A DNA stretch of 64,000 nucleotides from Theristus sp. LFF4_11 (taxonomy: Eukaryota; Nematoda; Chromadorea; Monhysterida; Xyalidae): positions 1-64,000 of the forward strand of contig JASANC010000327.1 of the NCBI GenBank assembly GCA_030248135.1, in the 5' to 3' direction. The notes beneath the pieces were generated by a model. That model made no database searches, was not told where the DNA came from, and was given only the letters and a program-made list of their open reading frames with translations. The translations under genes and the position numbers were made by a program. This document shows, piece after piece, positions 10,971-22,023 of the stretch; the stretch's first letter is position 1; each line of letters starts with the position of its first letter.

Positions 10971-12458
10971 CTGGCGGCCGACTACGCCATCCACGCGTCA
11001 ATGGCGATCGACATCTGCCAGGAGCTGATGACGCTCGTCACGGACGCACCGCTGGACGACAAGTGCAGCAATCGACTGGCGGCACTCACTCGGGCGCTGG
11101 CGACGTTGGCGTTGCACAAATGCCCCGACGAACAGTACAGAGCGGCCATTCTCGAGCGCTTCACACAGTTGCAGCAGGTTCGCTGCGTGTACTTCATGAA
11201 TGCACAAGAACACACAATCGGTGTCCATGCGGCATGGCTCCGCTCCTCACGAGAAGTGTCACTCGCACGCATCAGTTGTGGTAGGAGACTGCGATGGTCA
11301 CTTGCCAATCGGGAAAATTCACATGCCTGTTCTGAAGTAACAATTTAGTAGTTGTTTGTTTTGGTTCCTTTCTGGCAGCAAAAGTTTTTACCACGTTCAC
11401 CAAGAATCGCGAATGCAAAATTGTGGTTGGTGTCTCTAATTGGTTGGCCTGTTTGTTTCTGCTTTCTTCAGCTCAGCACAGCAGCCATTGCTGTTGTTCA
11501 TTGCCGCCCCCGTTGATAGGTCACTTACCACAGCTAAATGGAATCCCTACGCAGTGGGGGTTTTGTGAAAGCAATAAAGCATGCCGATCACAATAGCAAC
11601 TGGCCGATTGTTGCGTGATTGATTCTTAGGAGCTTGCGTACGAGAAACGCTCGTCGATAAACCTGAACAAAGCGCGCGCACTGCTCACTGGTCAGTCGGC
11701 GAAGCAGCAGGTGAAGCAGATGCTGGACGGTGACACTGGCGAGGACGACGCCGACGACGAGCTTGCGCGCGAGACGTCCGTCTTTGTGCGTGGCGTTTGT
11801 TGTTGGTGTTTGACGTTTGACACGAATTACGATGCTCTCCAATTGGATAACGAACAAATTCAGTTTGAAACAGAAACTGCTGAAAAAAATCAGTTCAGAC
11901 GGCGCGCAGCTCGCTGAGTGGCAACGAAATGGAAAGCGCTTCAGAGACGCACGTGGAGACTGAAGAGGACGAGCAAGTGCACGATGATCAGGTGACTGTC
12001 CGTGACATCTGCCAGGCTGCACTCGTTTGCAACTTCACTTGTTTTATTTGACGGTTTTTTATTTGTTCACGTTTGTACGTTTCTCTGTTTTAATTTGTCT
12101 CATAAATAATTTGATTCAGCTTTAATAAAAGTCATTATCACACTTTTCAAACCCTTCAACAGTTTGATCCGTCATTTCGAGCTTTGAACTTCTGGCAGAT
12201 TAGAAGTTGCGCTGTATATTTTTGAGAGGTTGTAATGTCGCTGTAAATGTAGAACTGCCGTCGAACTATGTAGGGGGCAACGGAGTTACAGAGCAACATG
12301 AGAACTGAGAACACCAACTACAGAACAAATCAGCCGCCGATGCGAGTGATGAACGTGCCAACAAGCAGACGCACCATCGCGGCGGTGGCACGCGCAAACG
12401 CGGTGGATCAGTTTCTGCTCGCGATGCAACCAGCAAGCGTGCTCGCCATTTCAGCTGA
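10971..12458 (+). CDS. Probable condensin subunit CAP-G, C-terminal exons
   Basis: Four exons in phase: 10971-11177, 11630-11785, 11899-11991, 12324-12458, coding for the last 196 residues. The first two form a helical-repeat end (IDICQELMTLV, then a block of charged helices ending KQMLDGDTGEDD). The third is acidic (ETEEDEQVHDD) and the fourth strongly basic (RGGGTRKRGG, KRARHFS). The order, helical end then acidic then basic tail, and several matches such as MAIDICQEL to MKICNEIL remembered from vertebrate CAP-G, suggest the non-SMC subunit 3 of condensin I, which compacts mitotic chromosomes. Identification is by memory of one family member and is moderate. If exon 3 is not spliced it reads 19 more codons to a stop at 12049 and meets AATAAA at 12124; the spliced form has AATAAA at 12931. 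The 5' part of the gene was not found. Confidence 0.5.
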
Positions 12459-13426
12459 TTGCGTGATAGTTTGAAGTAGTTTGTTTTTACTTCATGAGTC
12501 ACTGGTATTTTGTCGCTTTTTGGCTGGTTTCCACTGATGCTTTTTGAACGACTTGAAAAACTGCATACGTACATCGGTTGTCATCTCATTTTTTTTGTCT
12601 CGGGTCTCTGTAATTATTGCAATTACTGATCTCGGGTTTGTAATTTACGCAAACGATTGTCGGTTTCAACTTCCAACTTGTTGTTGATTTGGGCTGGCTC
12701 CCATTATTTTGTGGTTGTTTTTGGACTTGTTTATAACCCACTGTCATTTGAGCGGTTTGTTGAACTTGTTTTGTGTTTTGCTCTTCTTAATTGTGGTGTA
12801 ACAAAAGCAATTACCTTTCCTCTGTTAGTTCAACGCTGAAATGTTTAGTTTGATTTATGAATCAGGCGCCTTGTAAGATCTCGATTCTTGTTAGTACTAC
12901 TGTGTTCAACTCAACACTGCCAAAAACATGAATAAAATGTTTTCTTCGAGTATATTACGATTAATTGCAGCTTATAAAGTTGATTTGTCTAATCAATCAT
13001 TATCCGATTAATTCGTTTATTTTTTATTTTTTTGTTTTTGTAACATTTCACGTGATGCACGATGCGGGAACCGGTGAATTTTCTACCGTGATAGTATTCA
13101 TTGCACAATGCCTGCATTGTTTTGATGGTTTCTCGGTCGAAGTAACAGCATGGTTTCTACTGCAAAAAAACAAAAAAAAACGAGAGTAGTTGTGTGCAGT
13201 GTGCAAGCACGGTATCCGGTCGTTTCGTTAAATATTACGCTTGCTTTCTTGAAGTTCTAATGCGTAATGATTTCACTGAAAACGAGCCGCATCCTTCCTC
13301 TAATGTAGAGACTACCGACCTGTATAATCAGCTAAAATTGACTGAATGCGAATAAAGCGTCTAGACATAATCGCTAACAGCACCATAACTCAATGCAGTT
13401 TGTTGCTAACGCAGCACAATTGTGAA
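12459..13426. other. Non-coding, convergent 3' regions
   Basis: Lies between the 3' ends of the CAP-G exons (+) and cuticlin gene 1 (-). It holds AATAAA at 12931-12936 for the plus strand. No exon or shared repeat was recognised. Confidence 0.5.
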
Positions 13427-15222
13427 TCACTTCTGACGACGATTCATGAGGAACACGGTTGTTGTGATGGCGGCGACTAGGCCGACTGCGGCGACCATCG
13501 CAAACGCGAAGCCAGCGGGCGACATGCAGATGCCATCGCCGCCGCGTGTCACCGTCACTGGTGCGTACAGGTGACGTGGCGCAGCGCGGTGTGCGAGATC
13601 GCCCGGGTAGATCGGCGCCTAAAACACATTGAAGCTACTGGTTCCGATTGAGCGGTGGTCTCACTCTTCACCTATAGTCTATCTCGCTAATATATGCAAC
13701 TAGCTGATTGGTTAATCATGAGCAATTCTCAGCGCTGATTGGTTGGTCGTGAGCATTTTTCAGCGCTGATTGGTTGAACATAAGCAGTTCTCAGCGCTGA
13801 TTGGTTGGTCATAACGTCATGATGCAATGCCTTCCGGTCACTGTCTACTGCACCTGGTCATCGAGGTCCAACGTCTCGAAGCGGGTCGCCACGTCAACGG
13901 CGGTGCCTTCTGGCAGCCGCATCTGCTTGGCGCTTCGCTTGCCTCGGCCGTCGCCGCGGCCCTCCGGCTCCGCGCACTGCGGTCGGATGCATTCTTCGTT
14001 TGGTTCCTGACGTATAAAGGCAAGAAATTCAGTTCGAGGTCTTCACCGTTTCGCTCAGTCCCGTTTTTCGGTTCAGCTTTATAGCTTTGACACGGCTAAA
14101 TACATCAAACGTTTGACGTGCCTTGACGGTGATCTGAATCTGGCACTGGAAGAACAACGCTGGTCGATCGGCGTATTTGAAGACGTGCACCTCACGGATA
14201 CCCATCAGGTCAGTCGGGTACTGGATGTTGCCCATCAAGTATCGGTCGGTGGCACAGCCGTCCTCATCGATCAGATCCAGTCTGTCGTTGCCGGCAGGGT
14301 CGACGACGAAGCACGAGTAGACGTACATGCAGAACGTGTCGACTGCACATGGAAGTTTGGTGCGTCTTTGCAAGATCTTGACCTGTTTTCTATCCTTGTT
14401 ATAATAAGGTCAATCTGGAGTAAAATGACTTCCGTCAATGACATGCCCTTTGTCCACTCACTGGTCTCCGTGTCGCAGGTCCACGAGTGCCAGACGGCCT
14501 GGCCGATGATGGCGAAGCGAACGATCTCGCCGTTGTCGGGGGCATCGAAGATCTCGTAACGACAGATGGGCATCGGCACGAATTGCGTTTGGAAGCCAGT
14601 CGTGATCATGCTGCAATGAATTCCTTAATGGCACCGTACATTTCAACGGTACCACACAACACGTTTCAATTTTCAATACCATTTCCGACTCACCTAACTT
14701 CGATATCGGTTTCTACGGTCTTGTCTGCCTCCATGTAGAAGCACTGCAGCGTGTACGCCCTGTCGACCTTGGTCATGAAGTTCGGGTGGAAGCTGATGAT
14801 GACTGTGGAGCGGACAAAGATGCCCTTCGGGTTTGCAGATCGCTCGCGCTGCACGTTGCAACTGTCAAAAGGCAGCTCAATGGTGCCGACCGCACGACTG
14901 CCATCGCCAATGGTGCGGCAGCCAGCTGCTTCTTGGTCGTACAAGCCCTAAACTTTATCTACTTTGTTTAAAATGTTATTTCAGTTTTACTTCCCGACGT
15001 TCTCGTCGCAAATTTTAATACCATTCTGCACCAATTGCATTAACTTTTGGGGCAAATTGGATTTACCTTGACATAGACGTGACCTTCAAAGTTATTTCTC
15101 GTATTGAACGTGACTTGGATGGACGTAGGGCCGCACTCGATCTCAGGGTCTCCCTCTACACCGTTGTCGATTGGGATCGCAGCCACCGAGGCAATAAAAC
15201 AAGCCAACAGGAACAGCTTCAT
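13427..15222 (-). CDS. Cuticlin-like ZP-domain protein, gene 1
   Basis: Six exons (minus): 15222-15067, 14947-14694, 14610-14462, 14342-14122, 14006-13854, 13618-13427, giving 374 residues with all phases agreeing. Residues 1-17 are a signal peptide (MKLFLLACFIASVAA). Residues 25-265 are a ZP domain closely like nematode CUT-1 (NNFEGHVYVK, ELPFDSCNVQR, YTLQCFYMEADKTV, YPTDLM, FFQCQIQITVK). A furin site (RGKR) lies in exon 5, and exon 6 codes for a transmembrane segment (FAMVAAVGLVAAITTTVF) with a short basic tail. Such proteins are cut at the furin site and polymerise in cuticle ridges. The intron after exon 4 begins with GC (AAG/gcacgt) while the other two paralogues have GT there. A CCAAT-array element fills intron 5. 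TATA-like CGCATATAAATA lies at about 15421-15432. Confidence 0.93.
13665..13853. mobile_element. CCAAT-array inverted-repeat element, copy B
   Basis: Contains four variant 31-bp units in the opposite orientation to copy A (GCGCTGATTGGTTGG) with the TATATGCAACTAGC end on the left and CATAACGTCATGATGC on the right. It lies wholly in intron 5 of cuticlin gene 1, one end reaching almost to the splice donor at 13853. Confidence 0.65.
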
Positions 15223-17130
15223 GTTTCGTTTCTCTTTTTGTGTTGTTTTCCAGAGAAAAATTAATTGTGTATATTGGTAGACTTGTCGTTTCTGAAATTG
15301 AAATCCGTTGTCACTAAATGGTTTGTAGACTAATAATGAAAAGGCGAATCTAATAAGGAAGCGATAGTTATTTATTGTGCGTAAAAATAAATGAATGTTA
15401 ATTTCGTGTTCATCCACCGATATTTATATGCGTAGTGGTGACTGACCCGATTGTTCTTTGTTATCAGCAACATCGTTTTGCGTGCGCGGCGAAAGTTTCG
15501 AATTTTGCGCGGAAACCGTACCATTTCTGTTTCGGCGTATCGTATATCTCTTGTTTTTTTGGCGTGATTACCTCTGTTGCTGAACGGACGATTCTGTCCG
15601 CCGGCTATTTCTGTAGCGCATATTCAAACGCATTTTAACAATGGACACGACTTTCTCATTATCTGTCTTGTTCAGTGCGTTTATATCAATCGCAAACTTT
15701 TAACTTCTTTGACCTTTGGCTTTTATATCTATTTGCTCTATTCAACTACTTTTTTCTTTTCAATTGACTGTTTTTCCGTGATGATTTACATGTACATCTA
15801 TCTCTCCATGATCAGTGATACATATTTCACGCAAAATTGTCTGTTATTATTTTACGGGATTGCGATAAGGCGTCAAAGACTTTGTCATGTCGCGGCCGCA
15901 TTTGATAATTAAATTTTCCTCTTGCCATGTGTATCGCAGAAACATTTGGAAGTTGTCTTCTAATCACAATATTAATCATTGGAAGATTTAGCAAATCGCG
16001 AAGTTTGACAGTGTTGAAACAGATTTGTACATTCCGTCCATGTCCATGTAACTTTTATGTCGACCATTTATCAATGATGTGCACGCAGTGTAATGGTTTG
16101 GCGTCACTTTTGGTTTTTATGTTTTCACATTGTCTGTCAGTCGTTATTCTAGTCTTAAGTTCGTTTGAACCTAGGGAGAAAACTAGTTTCATCAAGACGT
16201 TCAAAATCTGACGATCTTCCCCTGAAGCTAAAATTTTTGACAAAGGAAAAAACTTGAAACTTTGTTCATGCGTGACTGAGTTTTTATTAACAAAACGACA
16301 GGTCGACATTGTTGATATCAAAATTTATTCTACATCGCCTACTAAGACTTATTCGCTAAAAACAAAAGTAGTTTTAGCAACTTCGTGTCAAGACCCAAAA
16401 CTACCGCTACCGTAACCCGTGGGCCTAACTTCAAACATATCACTGTTTCACGCATTCATGTGGACGGTGTCCACCATTCTAGAACGTCAACACCAATGCA
16501 CATGCACCAATGCCCAGCAGAAACCCGCCAGGTCCTTGTCTGAAGCCGGTCACTTTTTAGTCCTAGTCCCAGATCGGTCACACAATCTGAAAGGCATTGT
16601 TGCAGCACCGTCGCAACGCACAGGACATCACACACTTCATTTTGGTTGTTTTTCTGAAGTTCCAGTCCGGTGTTTTAGACCATCTCCGGTGGAAAACCCC
16701 GGTCCGGCCGGAGTTTTAGACCATTCAAACTACGGTTTCTGGTACGGCTCCGCTCCGGAAGCCCTGCCCCAAAATCTCAAATACTGAGCTTCGTAGCACC
16801 ATAATGGCATTCTTGAAGAATAGCGGGTTTTTAAAAGCAAACTAAGACTACATTCGGTTTTTTTATTTCGATGATCGTGTTGCACACATTTGAATCAGCA
16901 TCTATGGGTAAGTTTGAGTTTGGGAACCGGAACGACGGTTTCCCACAGAATATCTGCTTATTGATGACTTTTGATTTCAATTTGTGAAAATCATCAAAAC
17001 CTGTGTAACGTGTTAGATTTTATTGTTTGTAGCAATTTGACCAGTTGCTATCAACCCCGTGTTAATGTGATCGAGTTGTTGAGTTTAGTCAGCCACGCAC
17101 GCGGTTACGGAGAACTGCTGCCGGCTCGCT
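15223..17130. other. Non-coding between cuticlin gene 1 and a membrane-protein gene
   Basis: The first 200 bases should hold the cuticlin promoter. The rest is AT-rich with no supported exon. At 16670-16720 the phrase TTTTAGACCAT follows CCGG-rich words twice, a small local repeat. A 122-codon ORF at 16419-16787 has no recognisable feature and was not called. Confidence 0.45.
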
Positions 17131-17132
17131 GC

Positions 17133-19521
17133 TCAAACAGAGTTGTATTGTGTCAGTTGTGAGGTTGTCGGAAATCGCATTGAATGTAAAACGTGAAAAA
17201 CGCAACAAACCGCTGATGATATCTGTTGTGGTGGGCCTGCGTCGCTGTAGACGCCTTCAGCAACAATGACGTTTGTCTCCGGGTCACTCATCGTCGGACT
17301 CGCTGCTGCGTTCGCCAACTCTGGCGGCAATGCCTGTCCCTGAAAGTCAGCTTCATCTGTGCAATCTGCGTGGATTTTTCGTTTTTTTTCTGTGCATCAT
17401 ATCGGTGAATCTGTGTCTGTATGCTTGAATCGTTGGACAGTCAAACGAAAAATTGTGCGCAAACTAACTGATTGCTCTGAAGCACCTGGGTCTTTTACAC
17501 TCCAAATCAGATCTTTTATTCACCGAAAGAATGCATTGTTGCATTCTGCTGTTCTTTTTTGTTGGTTCTGCTGTAATAATGCACTTTTTGAGATTGATTC
17601 TGTTTCTGTGGCATGAGAATGCGACAGTAAGAAAGAAACAACCTCGAAAATGTAGATTTCTTGAAAATTTTTTTAACTTATTCTGCAAAAGCAACAACAT
17701 GATTAGTGGATTTTCGTACCTCTCAGCTGACAGCGGTGATTTAAGGAAAAACTTGCAAATTTGAGCTGATTTCTTTGGATTTGTGCACAAACACTTCTAG
17801 AAAGTAGAAAGAAACAATTTTCAATCATCAAACAACTTGAAAACAATTCAGTTCCAAAAAAGAAACAACAACAGAACGCGGTGCTTGGTCAGTCGACCTT
17901 GATTTCGATTTCACATTCCAATTACTGAACCTGTGGTGAACAACCTGGTCCTCAGCGTCCCTTTTCAAATTCTTGGCACGGCGACGAAGGATGAGGAGCG
18001 TGATGAACAGAATAATGAGAATGACGACAAGCACAATGATCGCTATAATCAGGCCAGTCACGATCCAAGACTGCACGCATTCGGCTGAGCTGTCCGTCTT
18101 ACTTGGAAGGATTTGCTGCGCTTCGCTCTTTGCACCGCCACTCCGTCCAGCTGTAGTTCAAACGTTACACGTATACCGTCTATCTCGCTAATATATGCAA
18201 CTGGCTGATTAGTTGGTCATGAGCAATTCTCAGCGCTGATTGGTTGGTCATGAGCAATTCTCAGCGCTGATTGGTTGGTGATGAACAATTCTCAGCGCTG
18301 ATTAGTTGGTCATGAGCAGTTCTCAGCGCTGCTTGGTTGGTCATTACGTCATGTTGCACATATATTTTCAAGATGGACTGTACGTACAGTGCCAGCCATA
18401 ATTAATGCGCAACGTAGATAGCGATGGAGCTCCAGCGAGCTCGATCGAGCTCCACAGCAGCCCTGTGTATTTGATAGGCTGGGCCTTGCGCGCGCGCTCA
18501 TTTTTTTCCTTTTTTCTTTCGAGAGTTGTGGAGCTCCACATCTCTCGCAGCCTTTTAACACGCGTGCATGCACAAACCTAAACTCCACCCCTCTATACTT
18601 TGTGTGTGGCAAGACTGCGAGCTCCATCGAGCTCGACAGAGCTCCATGGCACAACTGCGCATTAATTATGGCTGGCACTGGAGATGAAAGGAACCACGTT
18701 TACAGCCGGTTCTGTCTGGTCGTTTGAATTCAAACCTAGTTCTTTATCAGTTGTCCATGCTCGACTTGTGGTCTTCAGTTGTGTTGCCGGATCGGCTGTG
18801 CATGTGGCCATTTCCGTGCGGTTGCAGTCAGCTGTCGAATCCCAACAGTAAAAAAACGTGTTCGATTTTAATGATGGTCGTGCTTGCGTGATGTTATGGC
18901 ATAACTGAAATGTGAGCGATTCATGGAACACCATCGTTTGTTGCTGTTGTGTTCGGGTTCGAACTGCATTTCTGAAGCACAACAGCCTTTGATAATTTGA
19001 CATTAGCATCCACTCCAACCATGAAAAAAATGTAATTTTTATTTTGGCTAATCAGTAATCACCCAAGAGTCGAAAACCCCCAAAACGCTGTATCTGATGA
19101 ACACCGCTGTGCGCTCGTTTGCACCTGTCCAACAGTGGGTGCGCGAATCGCGGCTGCCAATGGAATCGGCACGTGGTGGAAACAGAAGCGTTGACGGCAC
19201 ACAACATCAGCGCAGTGGCGTCGCTCACACCAAATGCCACGGTCAACAGCCGGCTCTTGCTGCGCCAAGCCGAGTGGCCTGGTCGGCCACATTCTGAAAA
19301 GTCGAGAACGCTGAACATTCCATCTTTGGTTGATATGGCATTCAGACGATTTTGTCTGCTTCGGCTCTCACTCTTGGAAAAAGTATGCGCAGTCCGCCGT
19401 TAAAACCATTGTGAAAAATGTGCGATTTTAAACTGCATAACCAAAACTGCCGGAAAAGGCACGCTAACGTGAAAGCCAGTAGTAACGCGCCCCAAGTGAA
19501 GACGAGCTTCGTTTCAGTCAT
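17133..19521 (-). CDS. Probable single-pass type I membrane protein
   Basis: Model (minus): signal exon from ATG at 19521 (MTETKLVFTWGALLLAF) to about 19440; Cys-containing exon about 19304-19070; Cys-rich exon about 19010-18672 with two glycosylation sequons (CHNIT, DCNRT); transmembrane exon 18150-17945; cytoplasmic exon 17339-17133. The transmembrane exon has a run of about 27 aliphatic residues (LIIAIIVLVVILIILF) followed by RRRAKNLKR, a classic stop-transfer signal. The last two exons join in phase 0 with a good acceptor (GACTTTCAG). The boundaries of the three outer exons are uncertain, and the reading frame of the 19.3-kb exon is not settled. The intron between outer and membrane exons holds two transposon-like elements. 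I do not recognise the family. Confidence 0.5.
18166..18386. mobile_element. CCAAT-array inverted-repeat element, copy C
   Basis: Four to five 31-bp units (GCGCTGATTGGTTGGTCATG) between ATATGCAACTGGC on the left and CATTACGTCATGTTGC plus CAAGATGGACTGTACG on the right. It abuts the Tc1-like element at 18387 directly, so one probably landed at the edge of the other. Both lie in an intron of the membrane-protein gene. Confidence 0.7.
18387..18680. mobile_element. Tc1/mariner-type MITE with 25-bp perfect inverted ends
   Basis: CAGTGCCAGCCATAATTAAT at the left is exactly complementary to the right end at 18656-18680, over about 25 bases. The left flank ends in TA, as expected for this superfamily, but the right flank reads GAG, so one side has lost the TA. 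The inside is rich in GAGCTC palindromes. No coding capacity. Confidence 0.75.
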
Positions 19522-19529
19522 GATGGATG

Positions 19530-20320
19530 ATGTAATGTTGATAGTTAGTTGCTGATGTGCTTGAGAGGAAATAAATTTGTGAACGTTGGATTGCGGTGAT
19601 TTGGGATGATGATTTTCAGTTTCGACAAAAAATAGAAACAAGAAACTAGTGTGCTGCAGTTTATCACACTGCAATTGTGGAATTGTTAGATAAAATAGTT
19701 TGACGTTTTCGTAATTCAGAACAGCCATTTATATTACAAATGTTATGTATTACAAACATGTACCTGTTTTTTGAAAGCATGTGGAACCGGGACAAAAACT
19801 TGTTATCCAAAGGAAAGGCATCCGCTTTTTATGCACAAGCTTGGTTCTTCAGTTGTTCAGTTCTTCAGCTTGGTTGGTGTCCAGCACAGAGTTTTTAATG
19901 ATCGCGCACACCAACACGAACAACAACGTCGCAAGAGTTACGTACACTAACGGCCGATTTATTTAATCGTGGCGCAACACCTGAAATTTGCCCAGCTGTT
20001 TTATACGGCCATAGATGCAGAGGGGTGTAGCACCAACTTGGCCGATGCAGAAACTCATTAGGCCGCTCAGGTTTCGCTCCCAGCTCGACCCTGTGAGCTC
20101 TGGAGCGCATATTTACGCGCGTAAGTTGCATCGTTTGAAGCTGGTCGTTGCCATACCTGGCCGCATCAGCGGTTGTCCGGCGTCGGCAGTAATCAGCAGA
20201 TCGACCACCCTTCAGGAGGTGAGTGCCCTCATCTCAGGGACCAGGCTGCGGATATACTCCCGCGGCAAGCGAACTAACTCCACTGCATCAGTATGATTTT
20301 TGTTCAACTATTATCTTTTT
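19530..20320. other. Non-coding or decayed sequence
   Basis: No gene could be supported. On the minus strand around 20145-20300 an ORF-like stretch with one in-frame stop reads like retroelement protein, but too little is left to name it. Confidence 0.35.
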
Positions 20321-20324
20321 CTTA

Positions 20325-20522
20325 AGACCTGCGACTCCATGCGGTTGTAGACGTGAAAGGAACCTAGTTTCAATCTGTATGTGGTAATTCAGAATAGCCC
20401 AAGTGACCCGGCCTTATTAAGGAGTCTCGCATCACTTTACCAACTTTGAATTCCCGCGTCATGCATGAGACTGCTTACCCATCTATGCGCGCATTGAGTC
20501 CGGGACTAAAATAAAAGATCAT
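20325..20522. repeat. Dispersed repeat family X, copy 1
   Basis: Shares an ordered set of phrases with 23350-23585, 32605-32785 and 39240-39355: GTGACCCGG or GTGACTCGG, ATCACTTTRCCAA, TTTGAATTCCC, CATTGAGTC and GAACCAAAA-type tail before AAGATC. The copies are strongly diverged, so this is an old family. Nothing in it shows how it moved. Confidence 0.55.
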
Positions 20523-20527
20523 ATCTA

Positions 20528-21249
20528 CAGGGTGCTTCAGAAGTAGTGGGTAGGTGTTTGACGCGTTATTTCTCGAGTTGGATTGAGCCATATTCAATTA
20601 AATTTTAGGCAGTTCTTCAAGAAAGTTCAACTTAGATTTGTGCAAAATTTCAGAGAAATTCATTCGTCTGCACACGAATGACAGAGCAAAACACACAAAA
20701 ACATTGATTTCAGCACGCAACTGGGGGCTCTTGTTGTATGCGGCCGAATCGTTGCATGCATGAATACGAACTGTTTTTATCCCATTTGTTTATTTTTGTT
20801 TTTCGTACATAGTTACCGGTTTTTGGAACGTGCTAAACCAGCGTACATGAGCAAGAAGGCGGCTTTGGCCTTGACGGATAGGTACAAGAGATGCATTGAG
20901 GCTCGTGGTAAACACTTTGAGAAATTTGATGAAGTTGGCTGTTGTCGTTGTTGTTGATGTTTGCTGTTATCGCCACACACATTTTGAAGTGTTTCTTTTG
21001 AATCTTTGCATTGAATGTTCTCCTTTGTTGTCCGCTAGTATCGCGTGATCTGGTATTTTCTAGTTCATTTTTGAATTTTTTGGTGTTTTGGTCTGTCATT
21101 CGTGTGCAGGCAAATAAATTTCTCTGAAATTTCGCACAAATCTAAATTGAACTTTCCTGAACAACTGTCTAAAATTTCATTAAATATGGTTCAACACAAC
21201 TCGAGAAATAACGCGTCAAACACCTACCCACTACTTCCGAAACACCCTG
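20528..21249. mobile_element. Mariner-like element, long inverted ends, transposase remnant
   Basis: Starts CAGGGTGCTTCAGAAGTAG and ends with the diverged complement ACTACTTCCGAAACACCCTG, with inverted arms of about 165 bp and a TA on both sides (20526, 21250). The centre at 20838-20930 codes in frame for ERAKPAYMSKKAALALTDRY and IEARGKHFEKF, which resembles the extreme C-terminus of mariner transposases. The rest of the transposase is absent, so the element is a deletion derivative. Confidence 0.7.
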
Positions 21250-21251
21250 TA

Positions 21252-22023
21252 GATACTAAAACACATCACGAAAGAAACATCAAAATAGGTAAGTGATTCT
21301 TGATTCAAAAATTCCTGCAGTTTTCTTTGATTCTCACCACACAATCATATCAAACGTCTCTTGTTATCATTTTTTCTTTTTGTGTATTGACTGACTGACA
21401 CCGGCGTGATTCACCGACCGATACAACTGGGTTGCATTTTTCAAACAAAAAACATGGAAACAAAACACATATTGCACGTTTCCTGAGATTTAACAACAAC
21501 AAACAAAGCAAACATTTGCATCTGTGAAAGCTTCAAAAACACGGACTGCACGGAACTAATCTAACAATGAAAGTTGTGTGTCAAAATCTTTCAGAGATCG
21601 CAAATTAGTCTGCTGCAAAAAACAAAAGTAGAAATCAATGCAAAATTCTATCTATCGCCGACTGTTGCTGTCATTTTAGAAATGGATTAAACAACGGCAA
21701 CAGATCGACAGAACTGTGCATGATTAAAACTGCCGCTGTTTCAAAAATGCAAAAAAATACCCATCCAAGATTATGTTCAGATATTTGCGCATTCTGAATG
21801 AAGAAAGGAGACCTGAACTAATGAGGTGGTAGCGTTTCCGATCGTCTCGAAGCTCCGCACCAATGTTCTCTACAGAAATGCAAAAAAACAAAGAAAATAC
21901 AAGTATCACAGATTTTGAGGTAAATTGGAAGGTGTCTGAATGAGGTATGGTTGGGTGGGGGATCAAGAGCGATACACTGGAACGTGACAAAATGCATCAA
22001 TTCAAAACTGCGTGTCCGTTTCG
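21252..22023. other. Non-coding, 3' side of cuticlin gene 2
   Basis: AT-rich with no supported exon or shared repeat. It should hold the 3' UTR of cuticlin gene 2, which runs on the minus strand. Confidence 0.45.

Noticed and set aside
14113..14559. Plus-strand ORFs opposite cuticlin exons (also at 22714, 26877)
   Set aside because: Mirror frames of the highly conserved ZP exons; they recur in all three genes only because the exons do.
16419..16787. ORF of 122 codons
   Set aside because: No motif, no splice partner, and it runs through local CCGG-rich repeats.
20145..20300. Minus-strand stretch reading like a retroelement protease region
   Set aside because: Has an in-frame stop and only about 50 residues; not enough to name.
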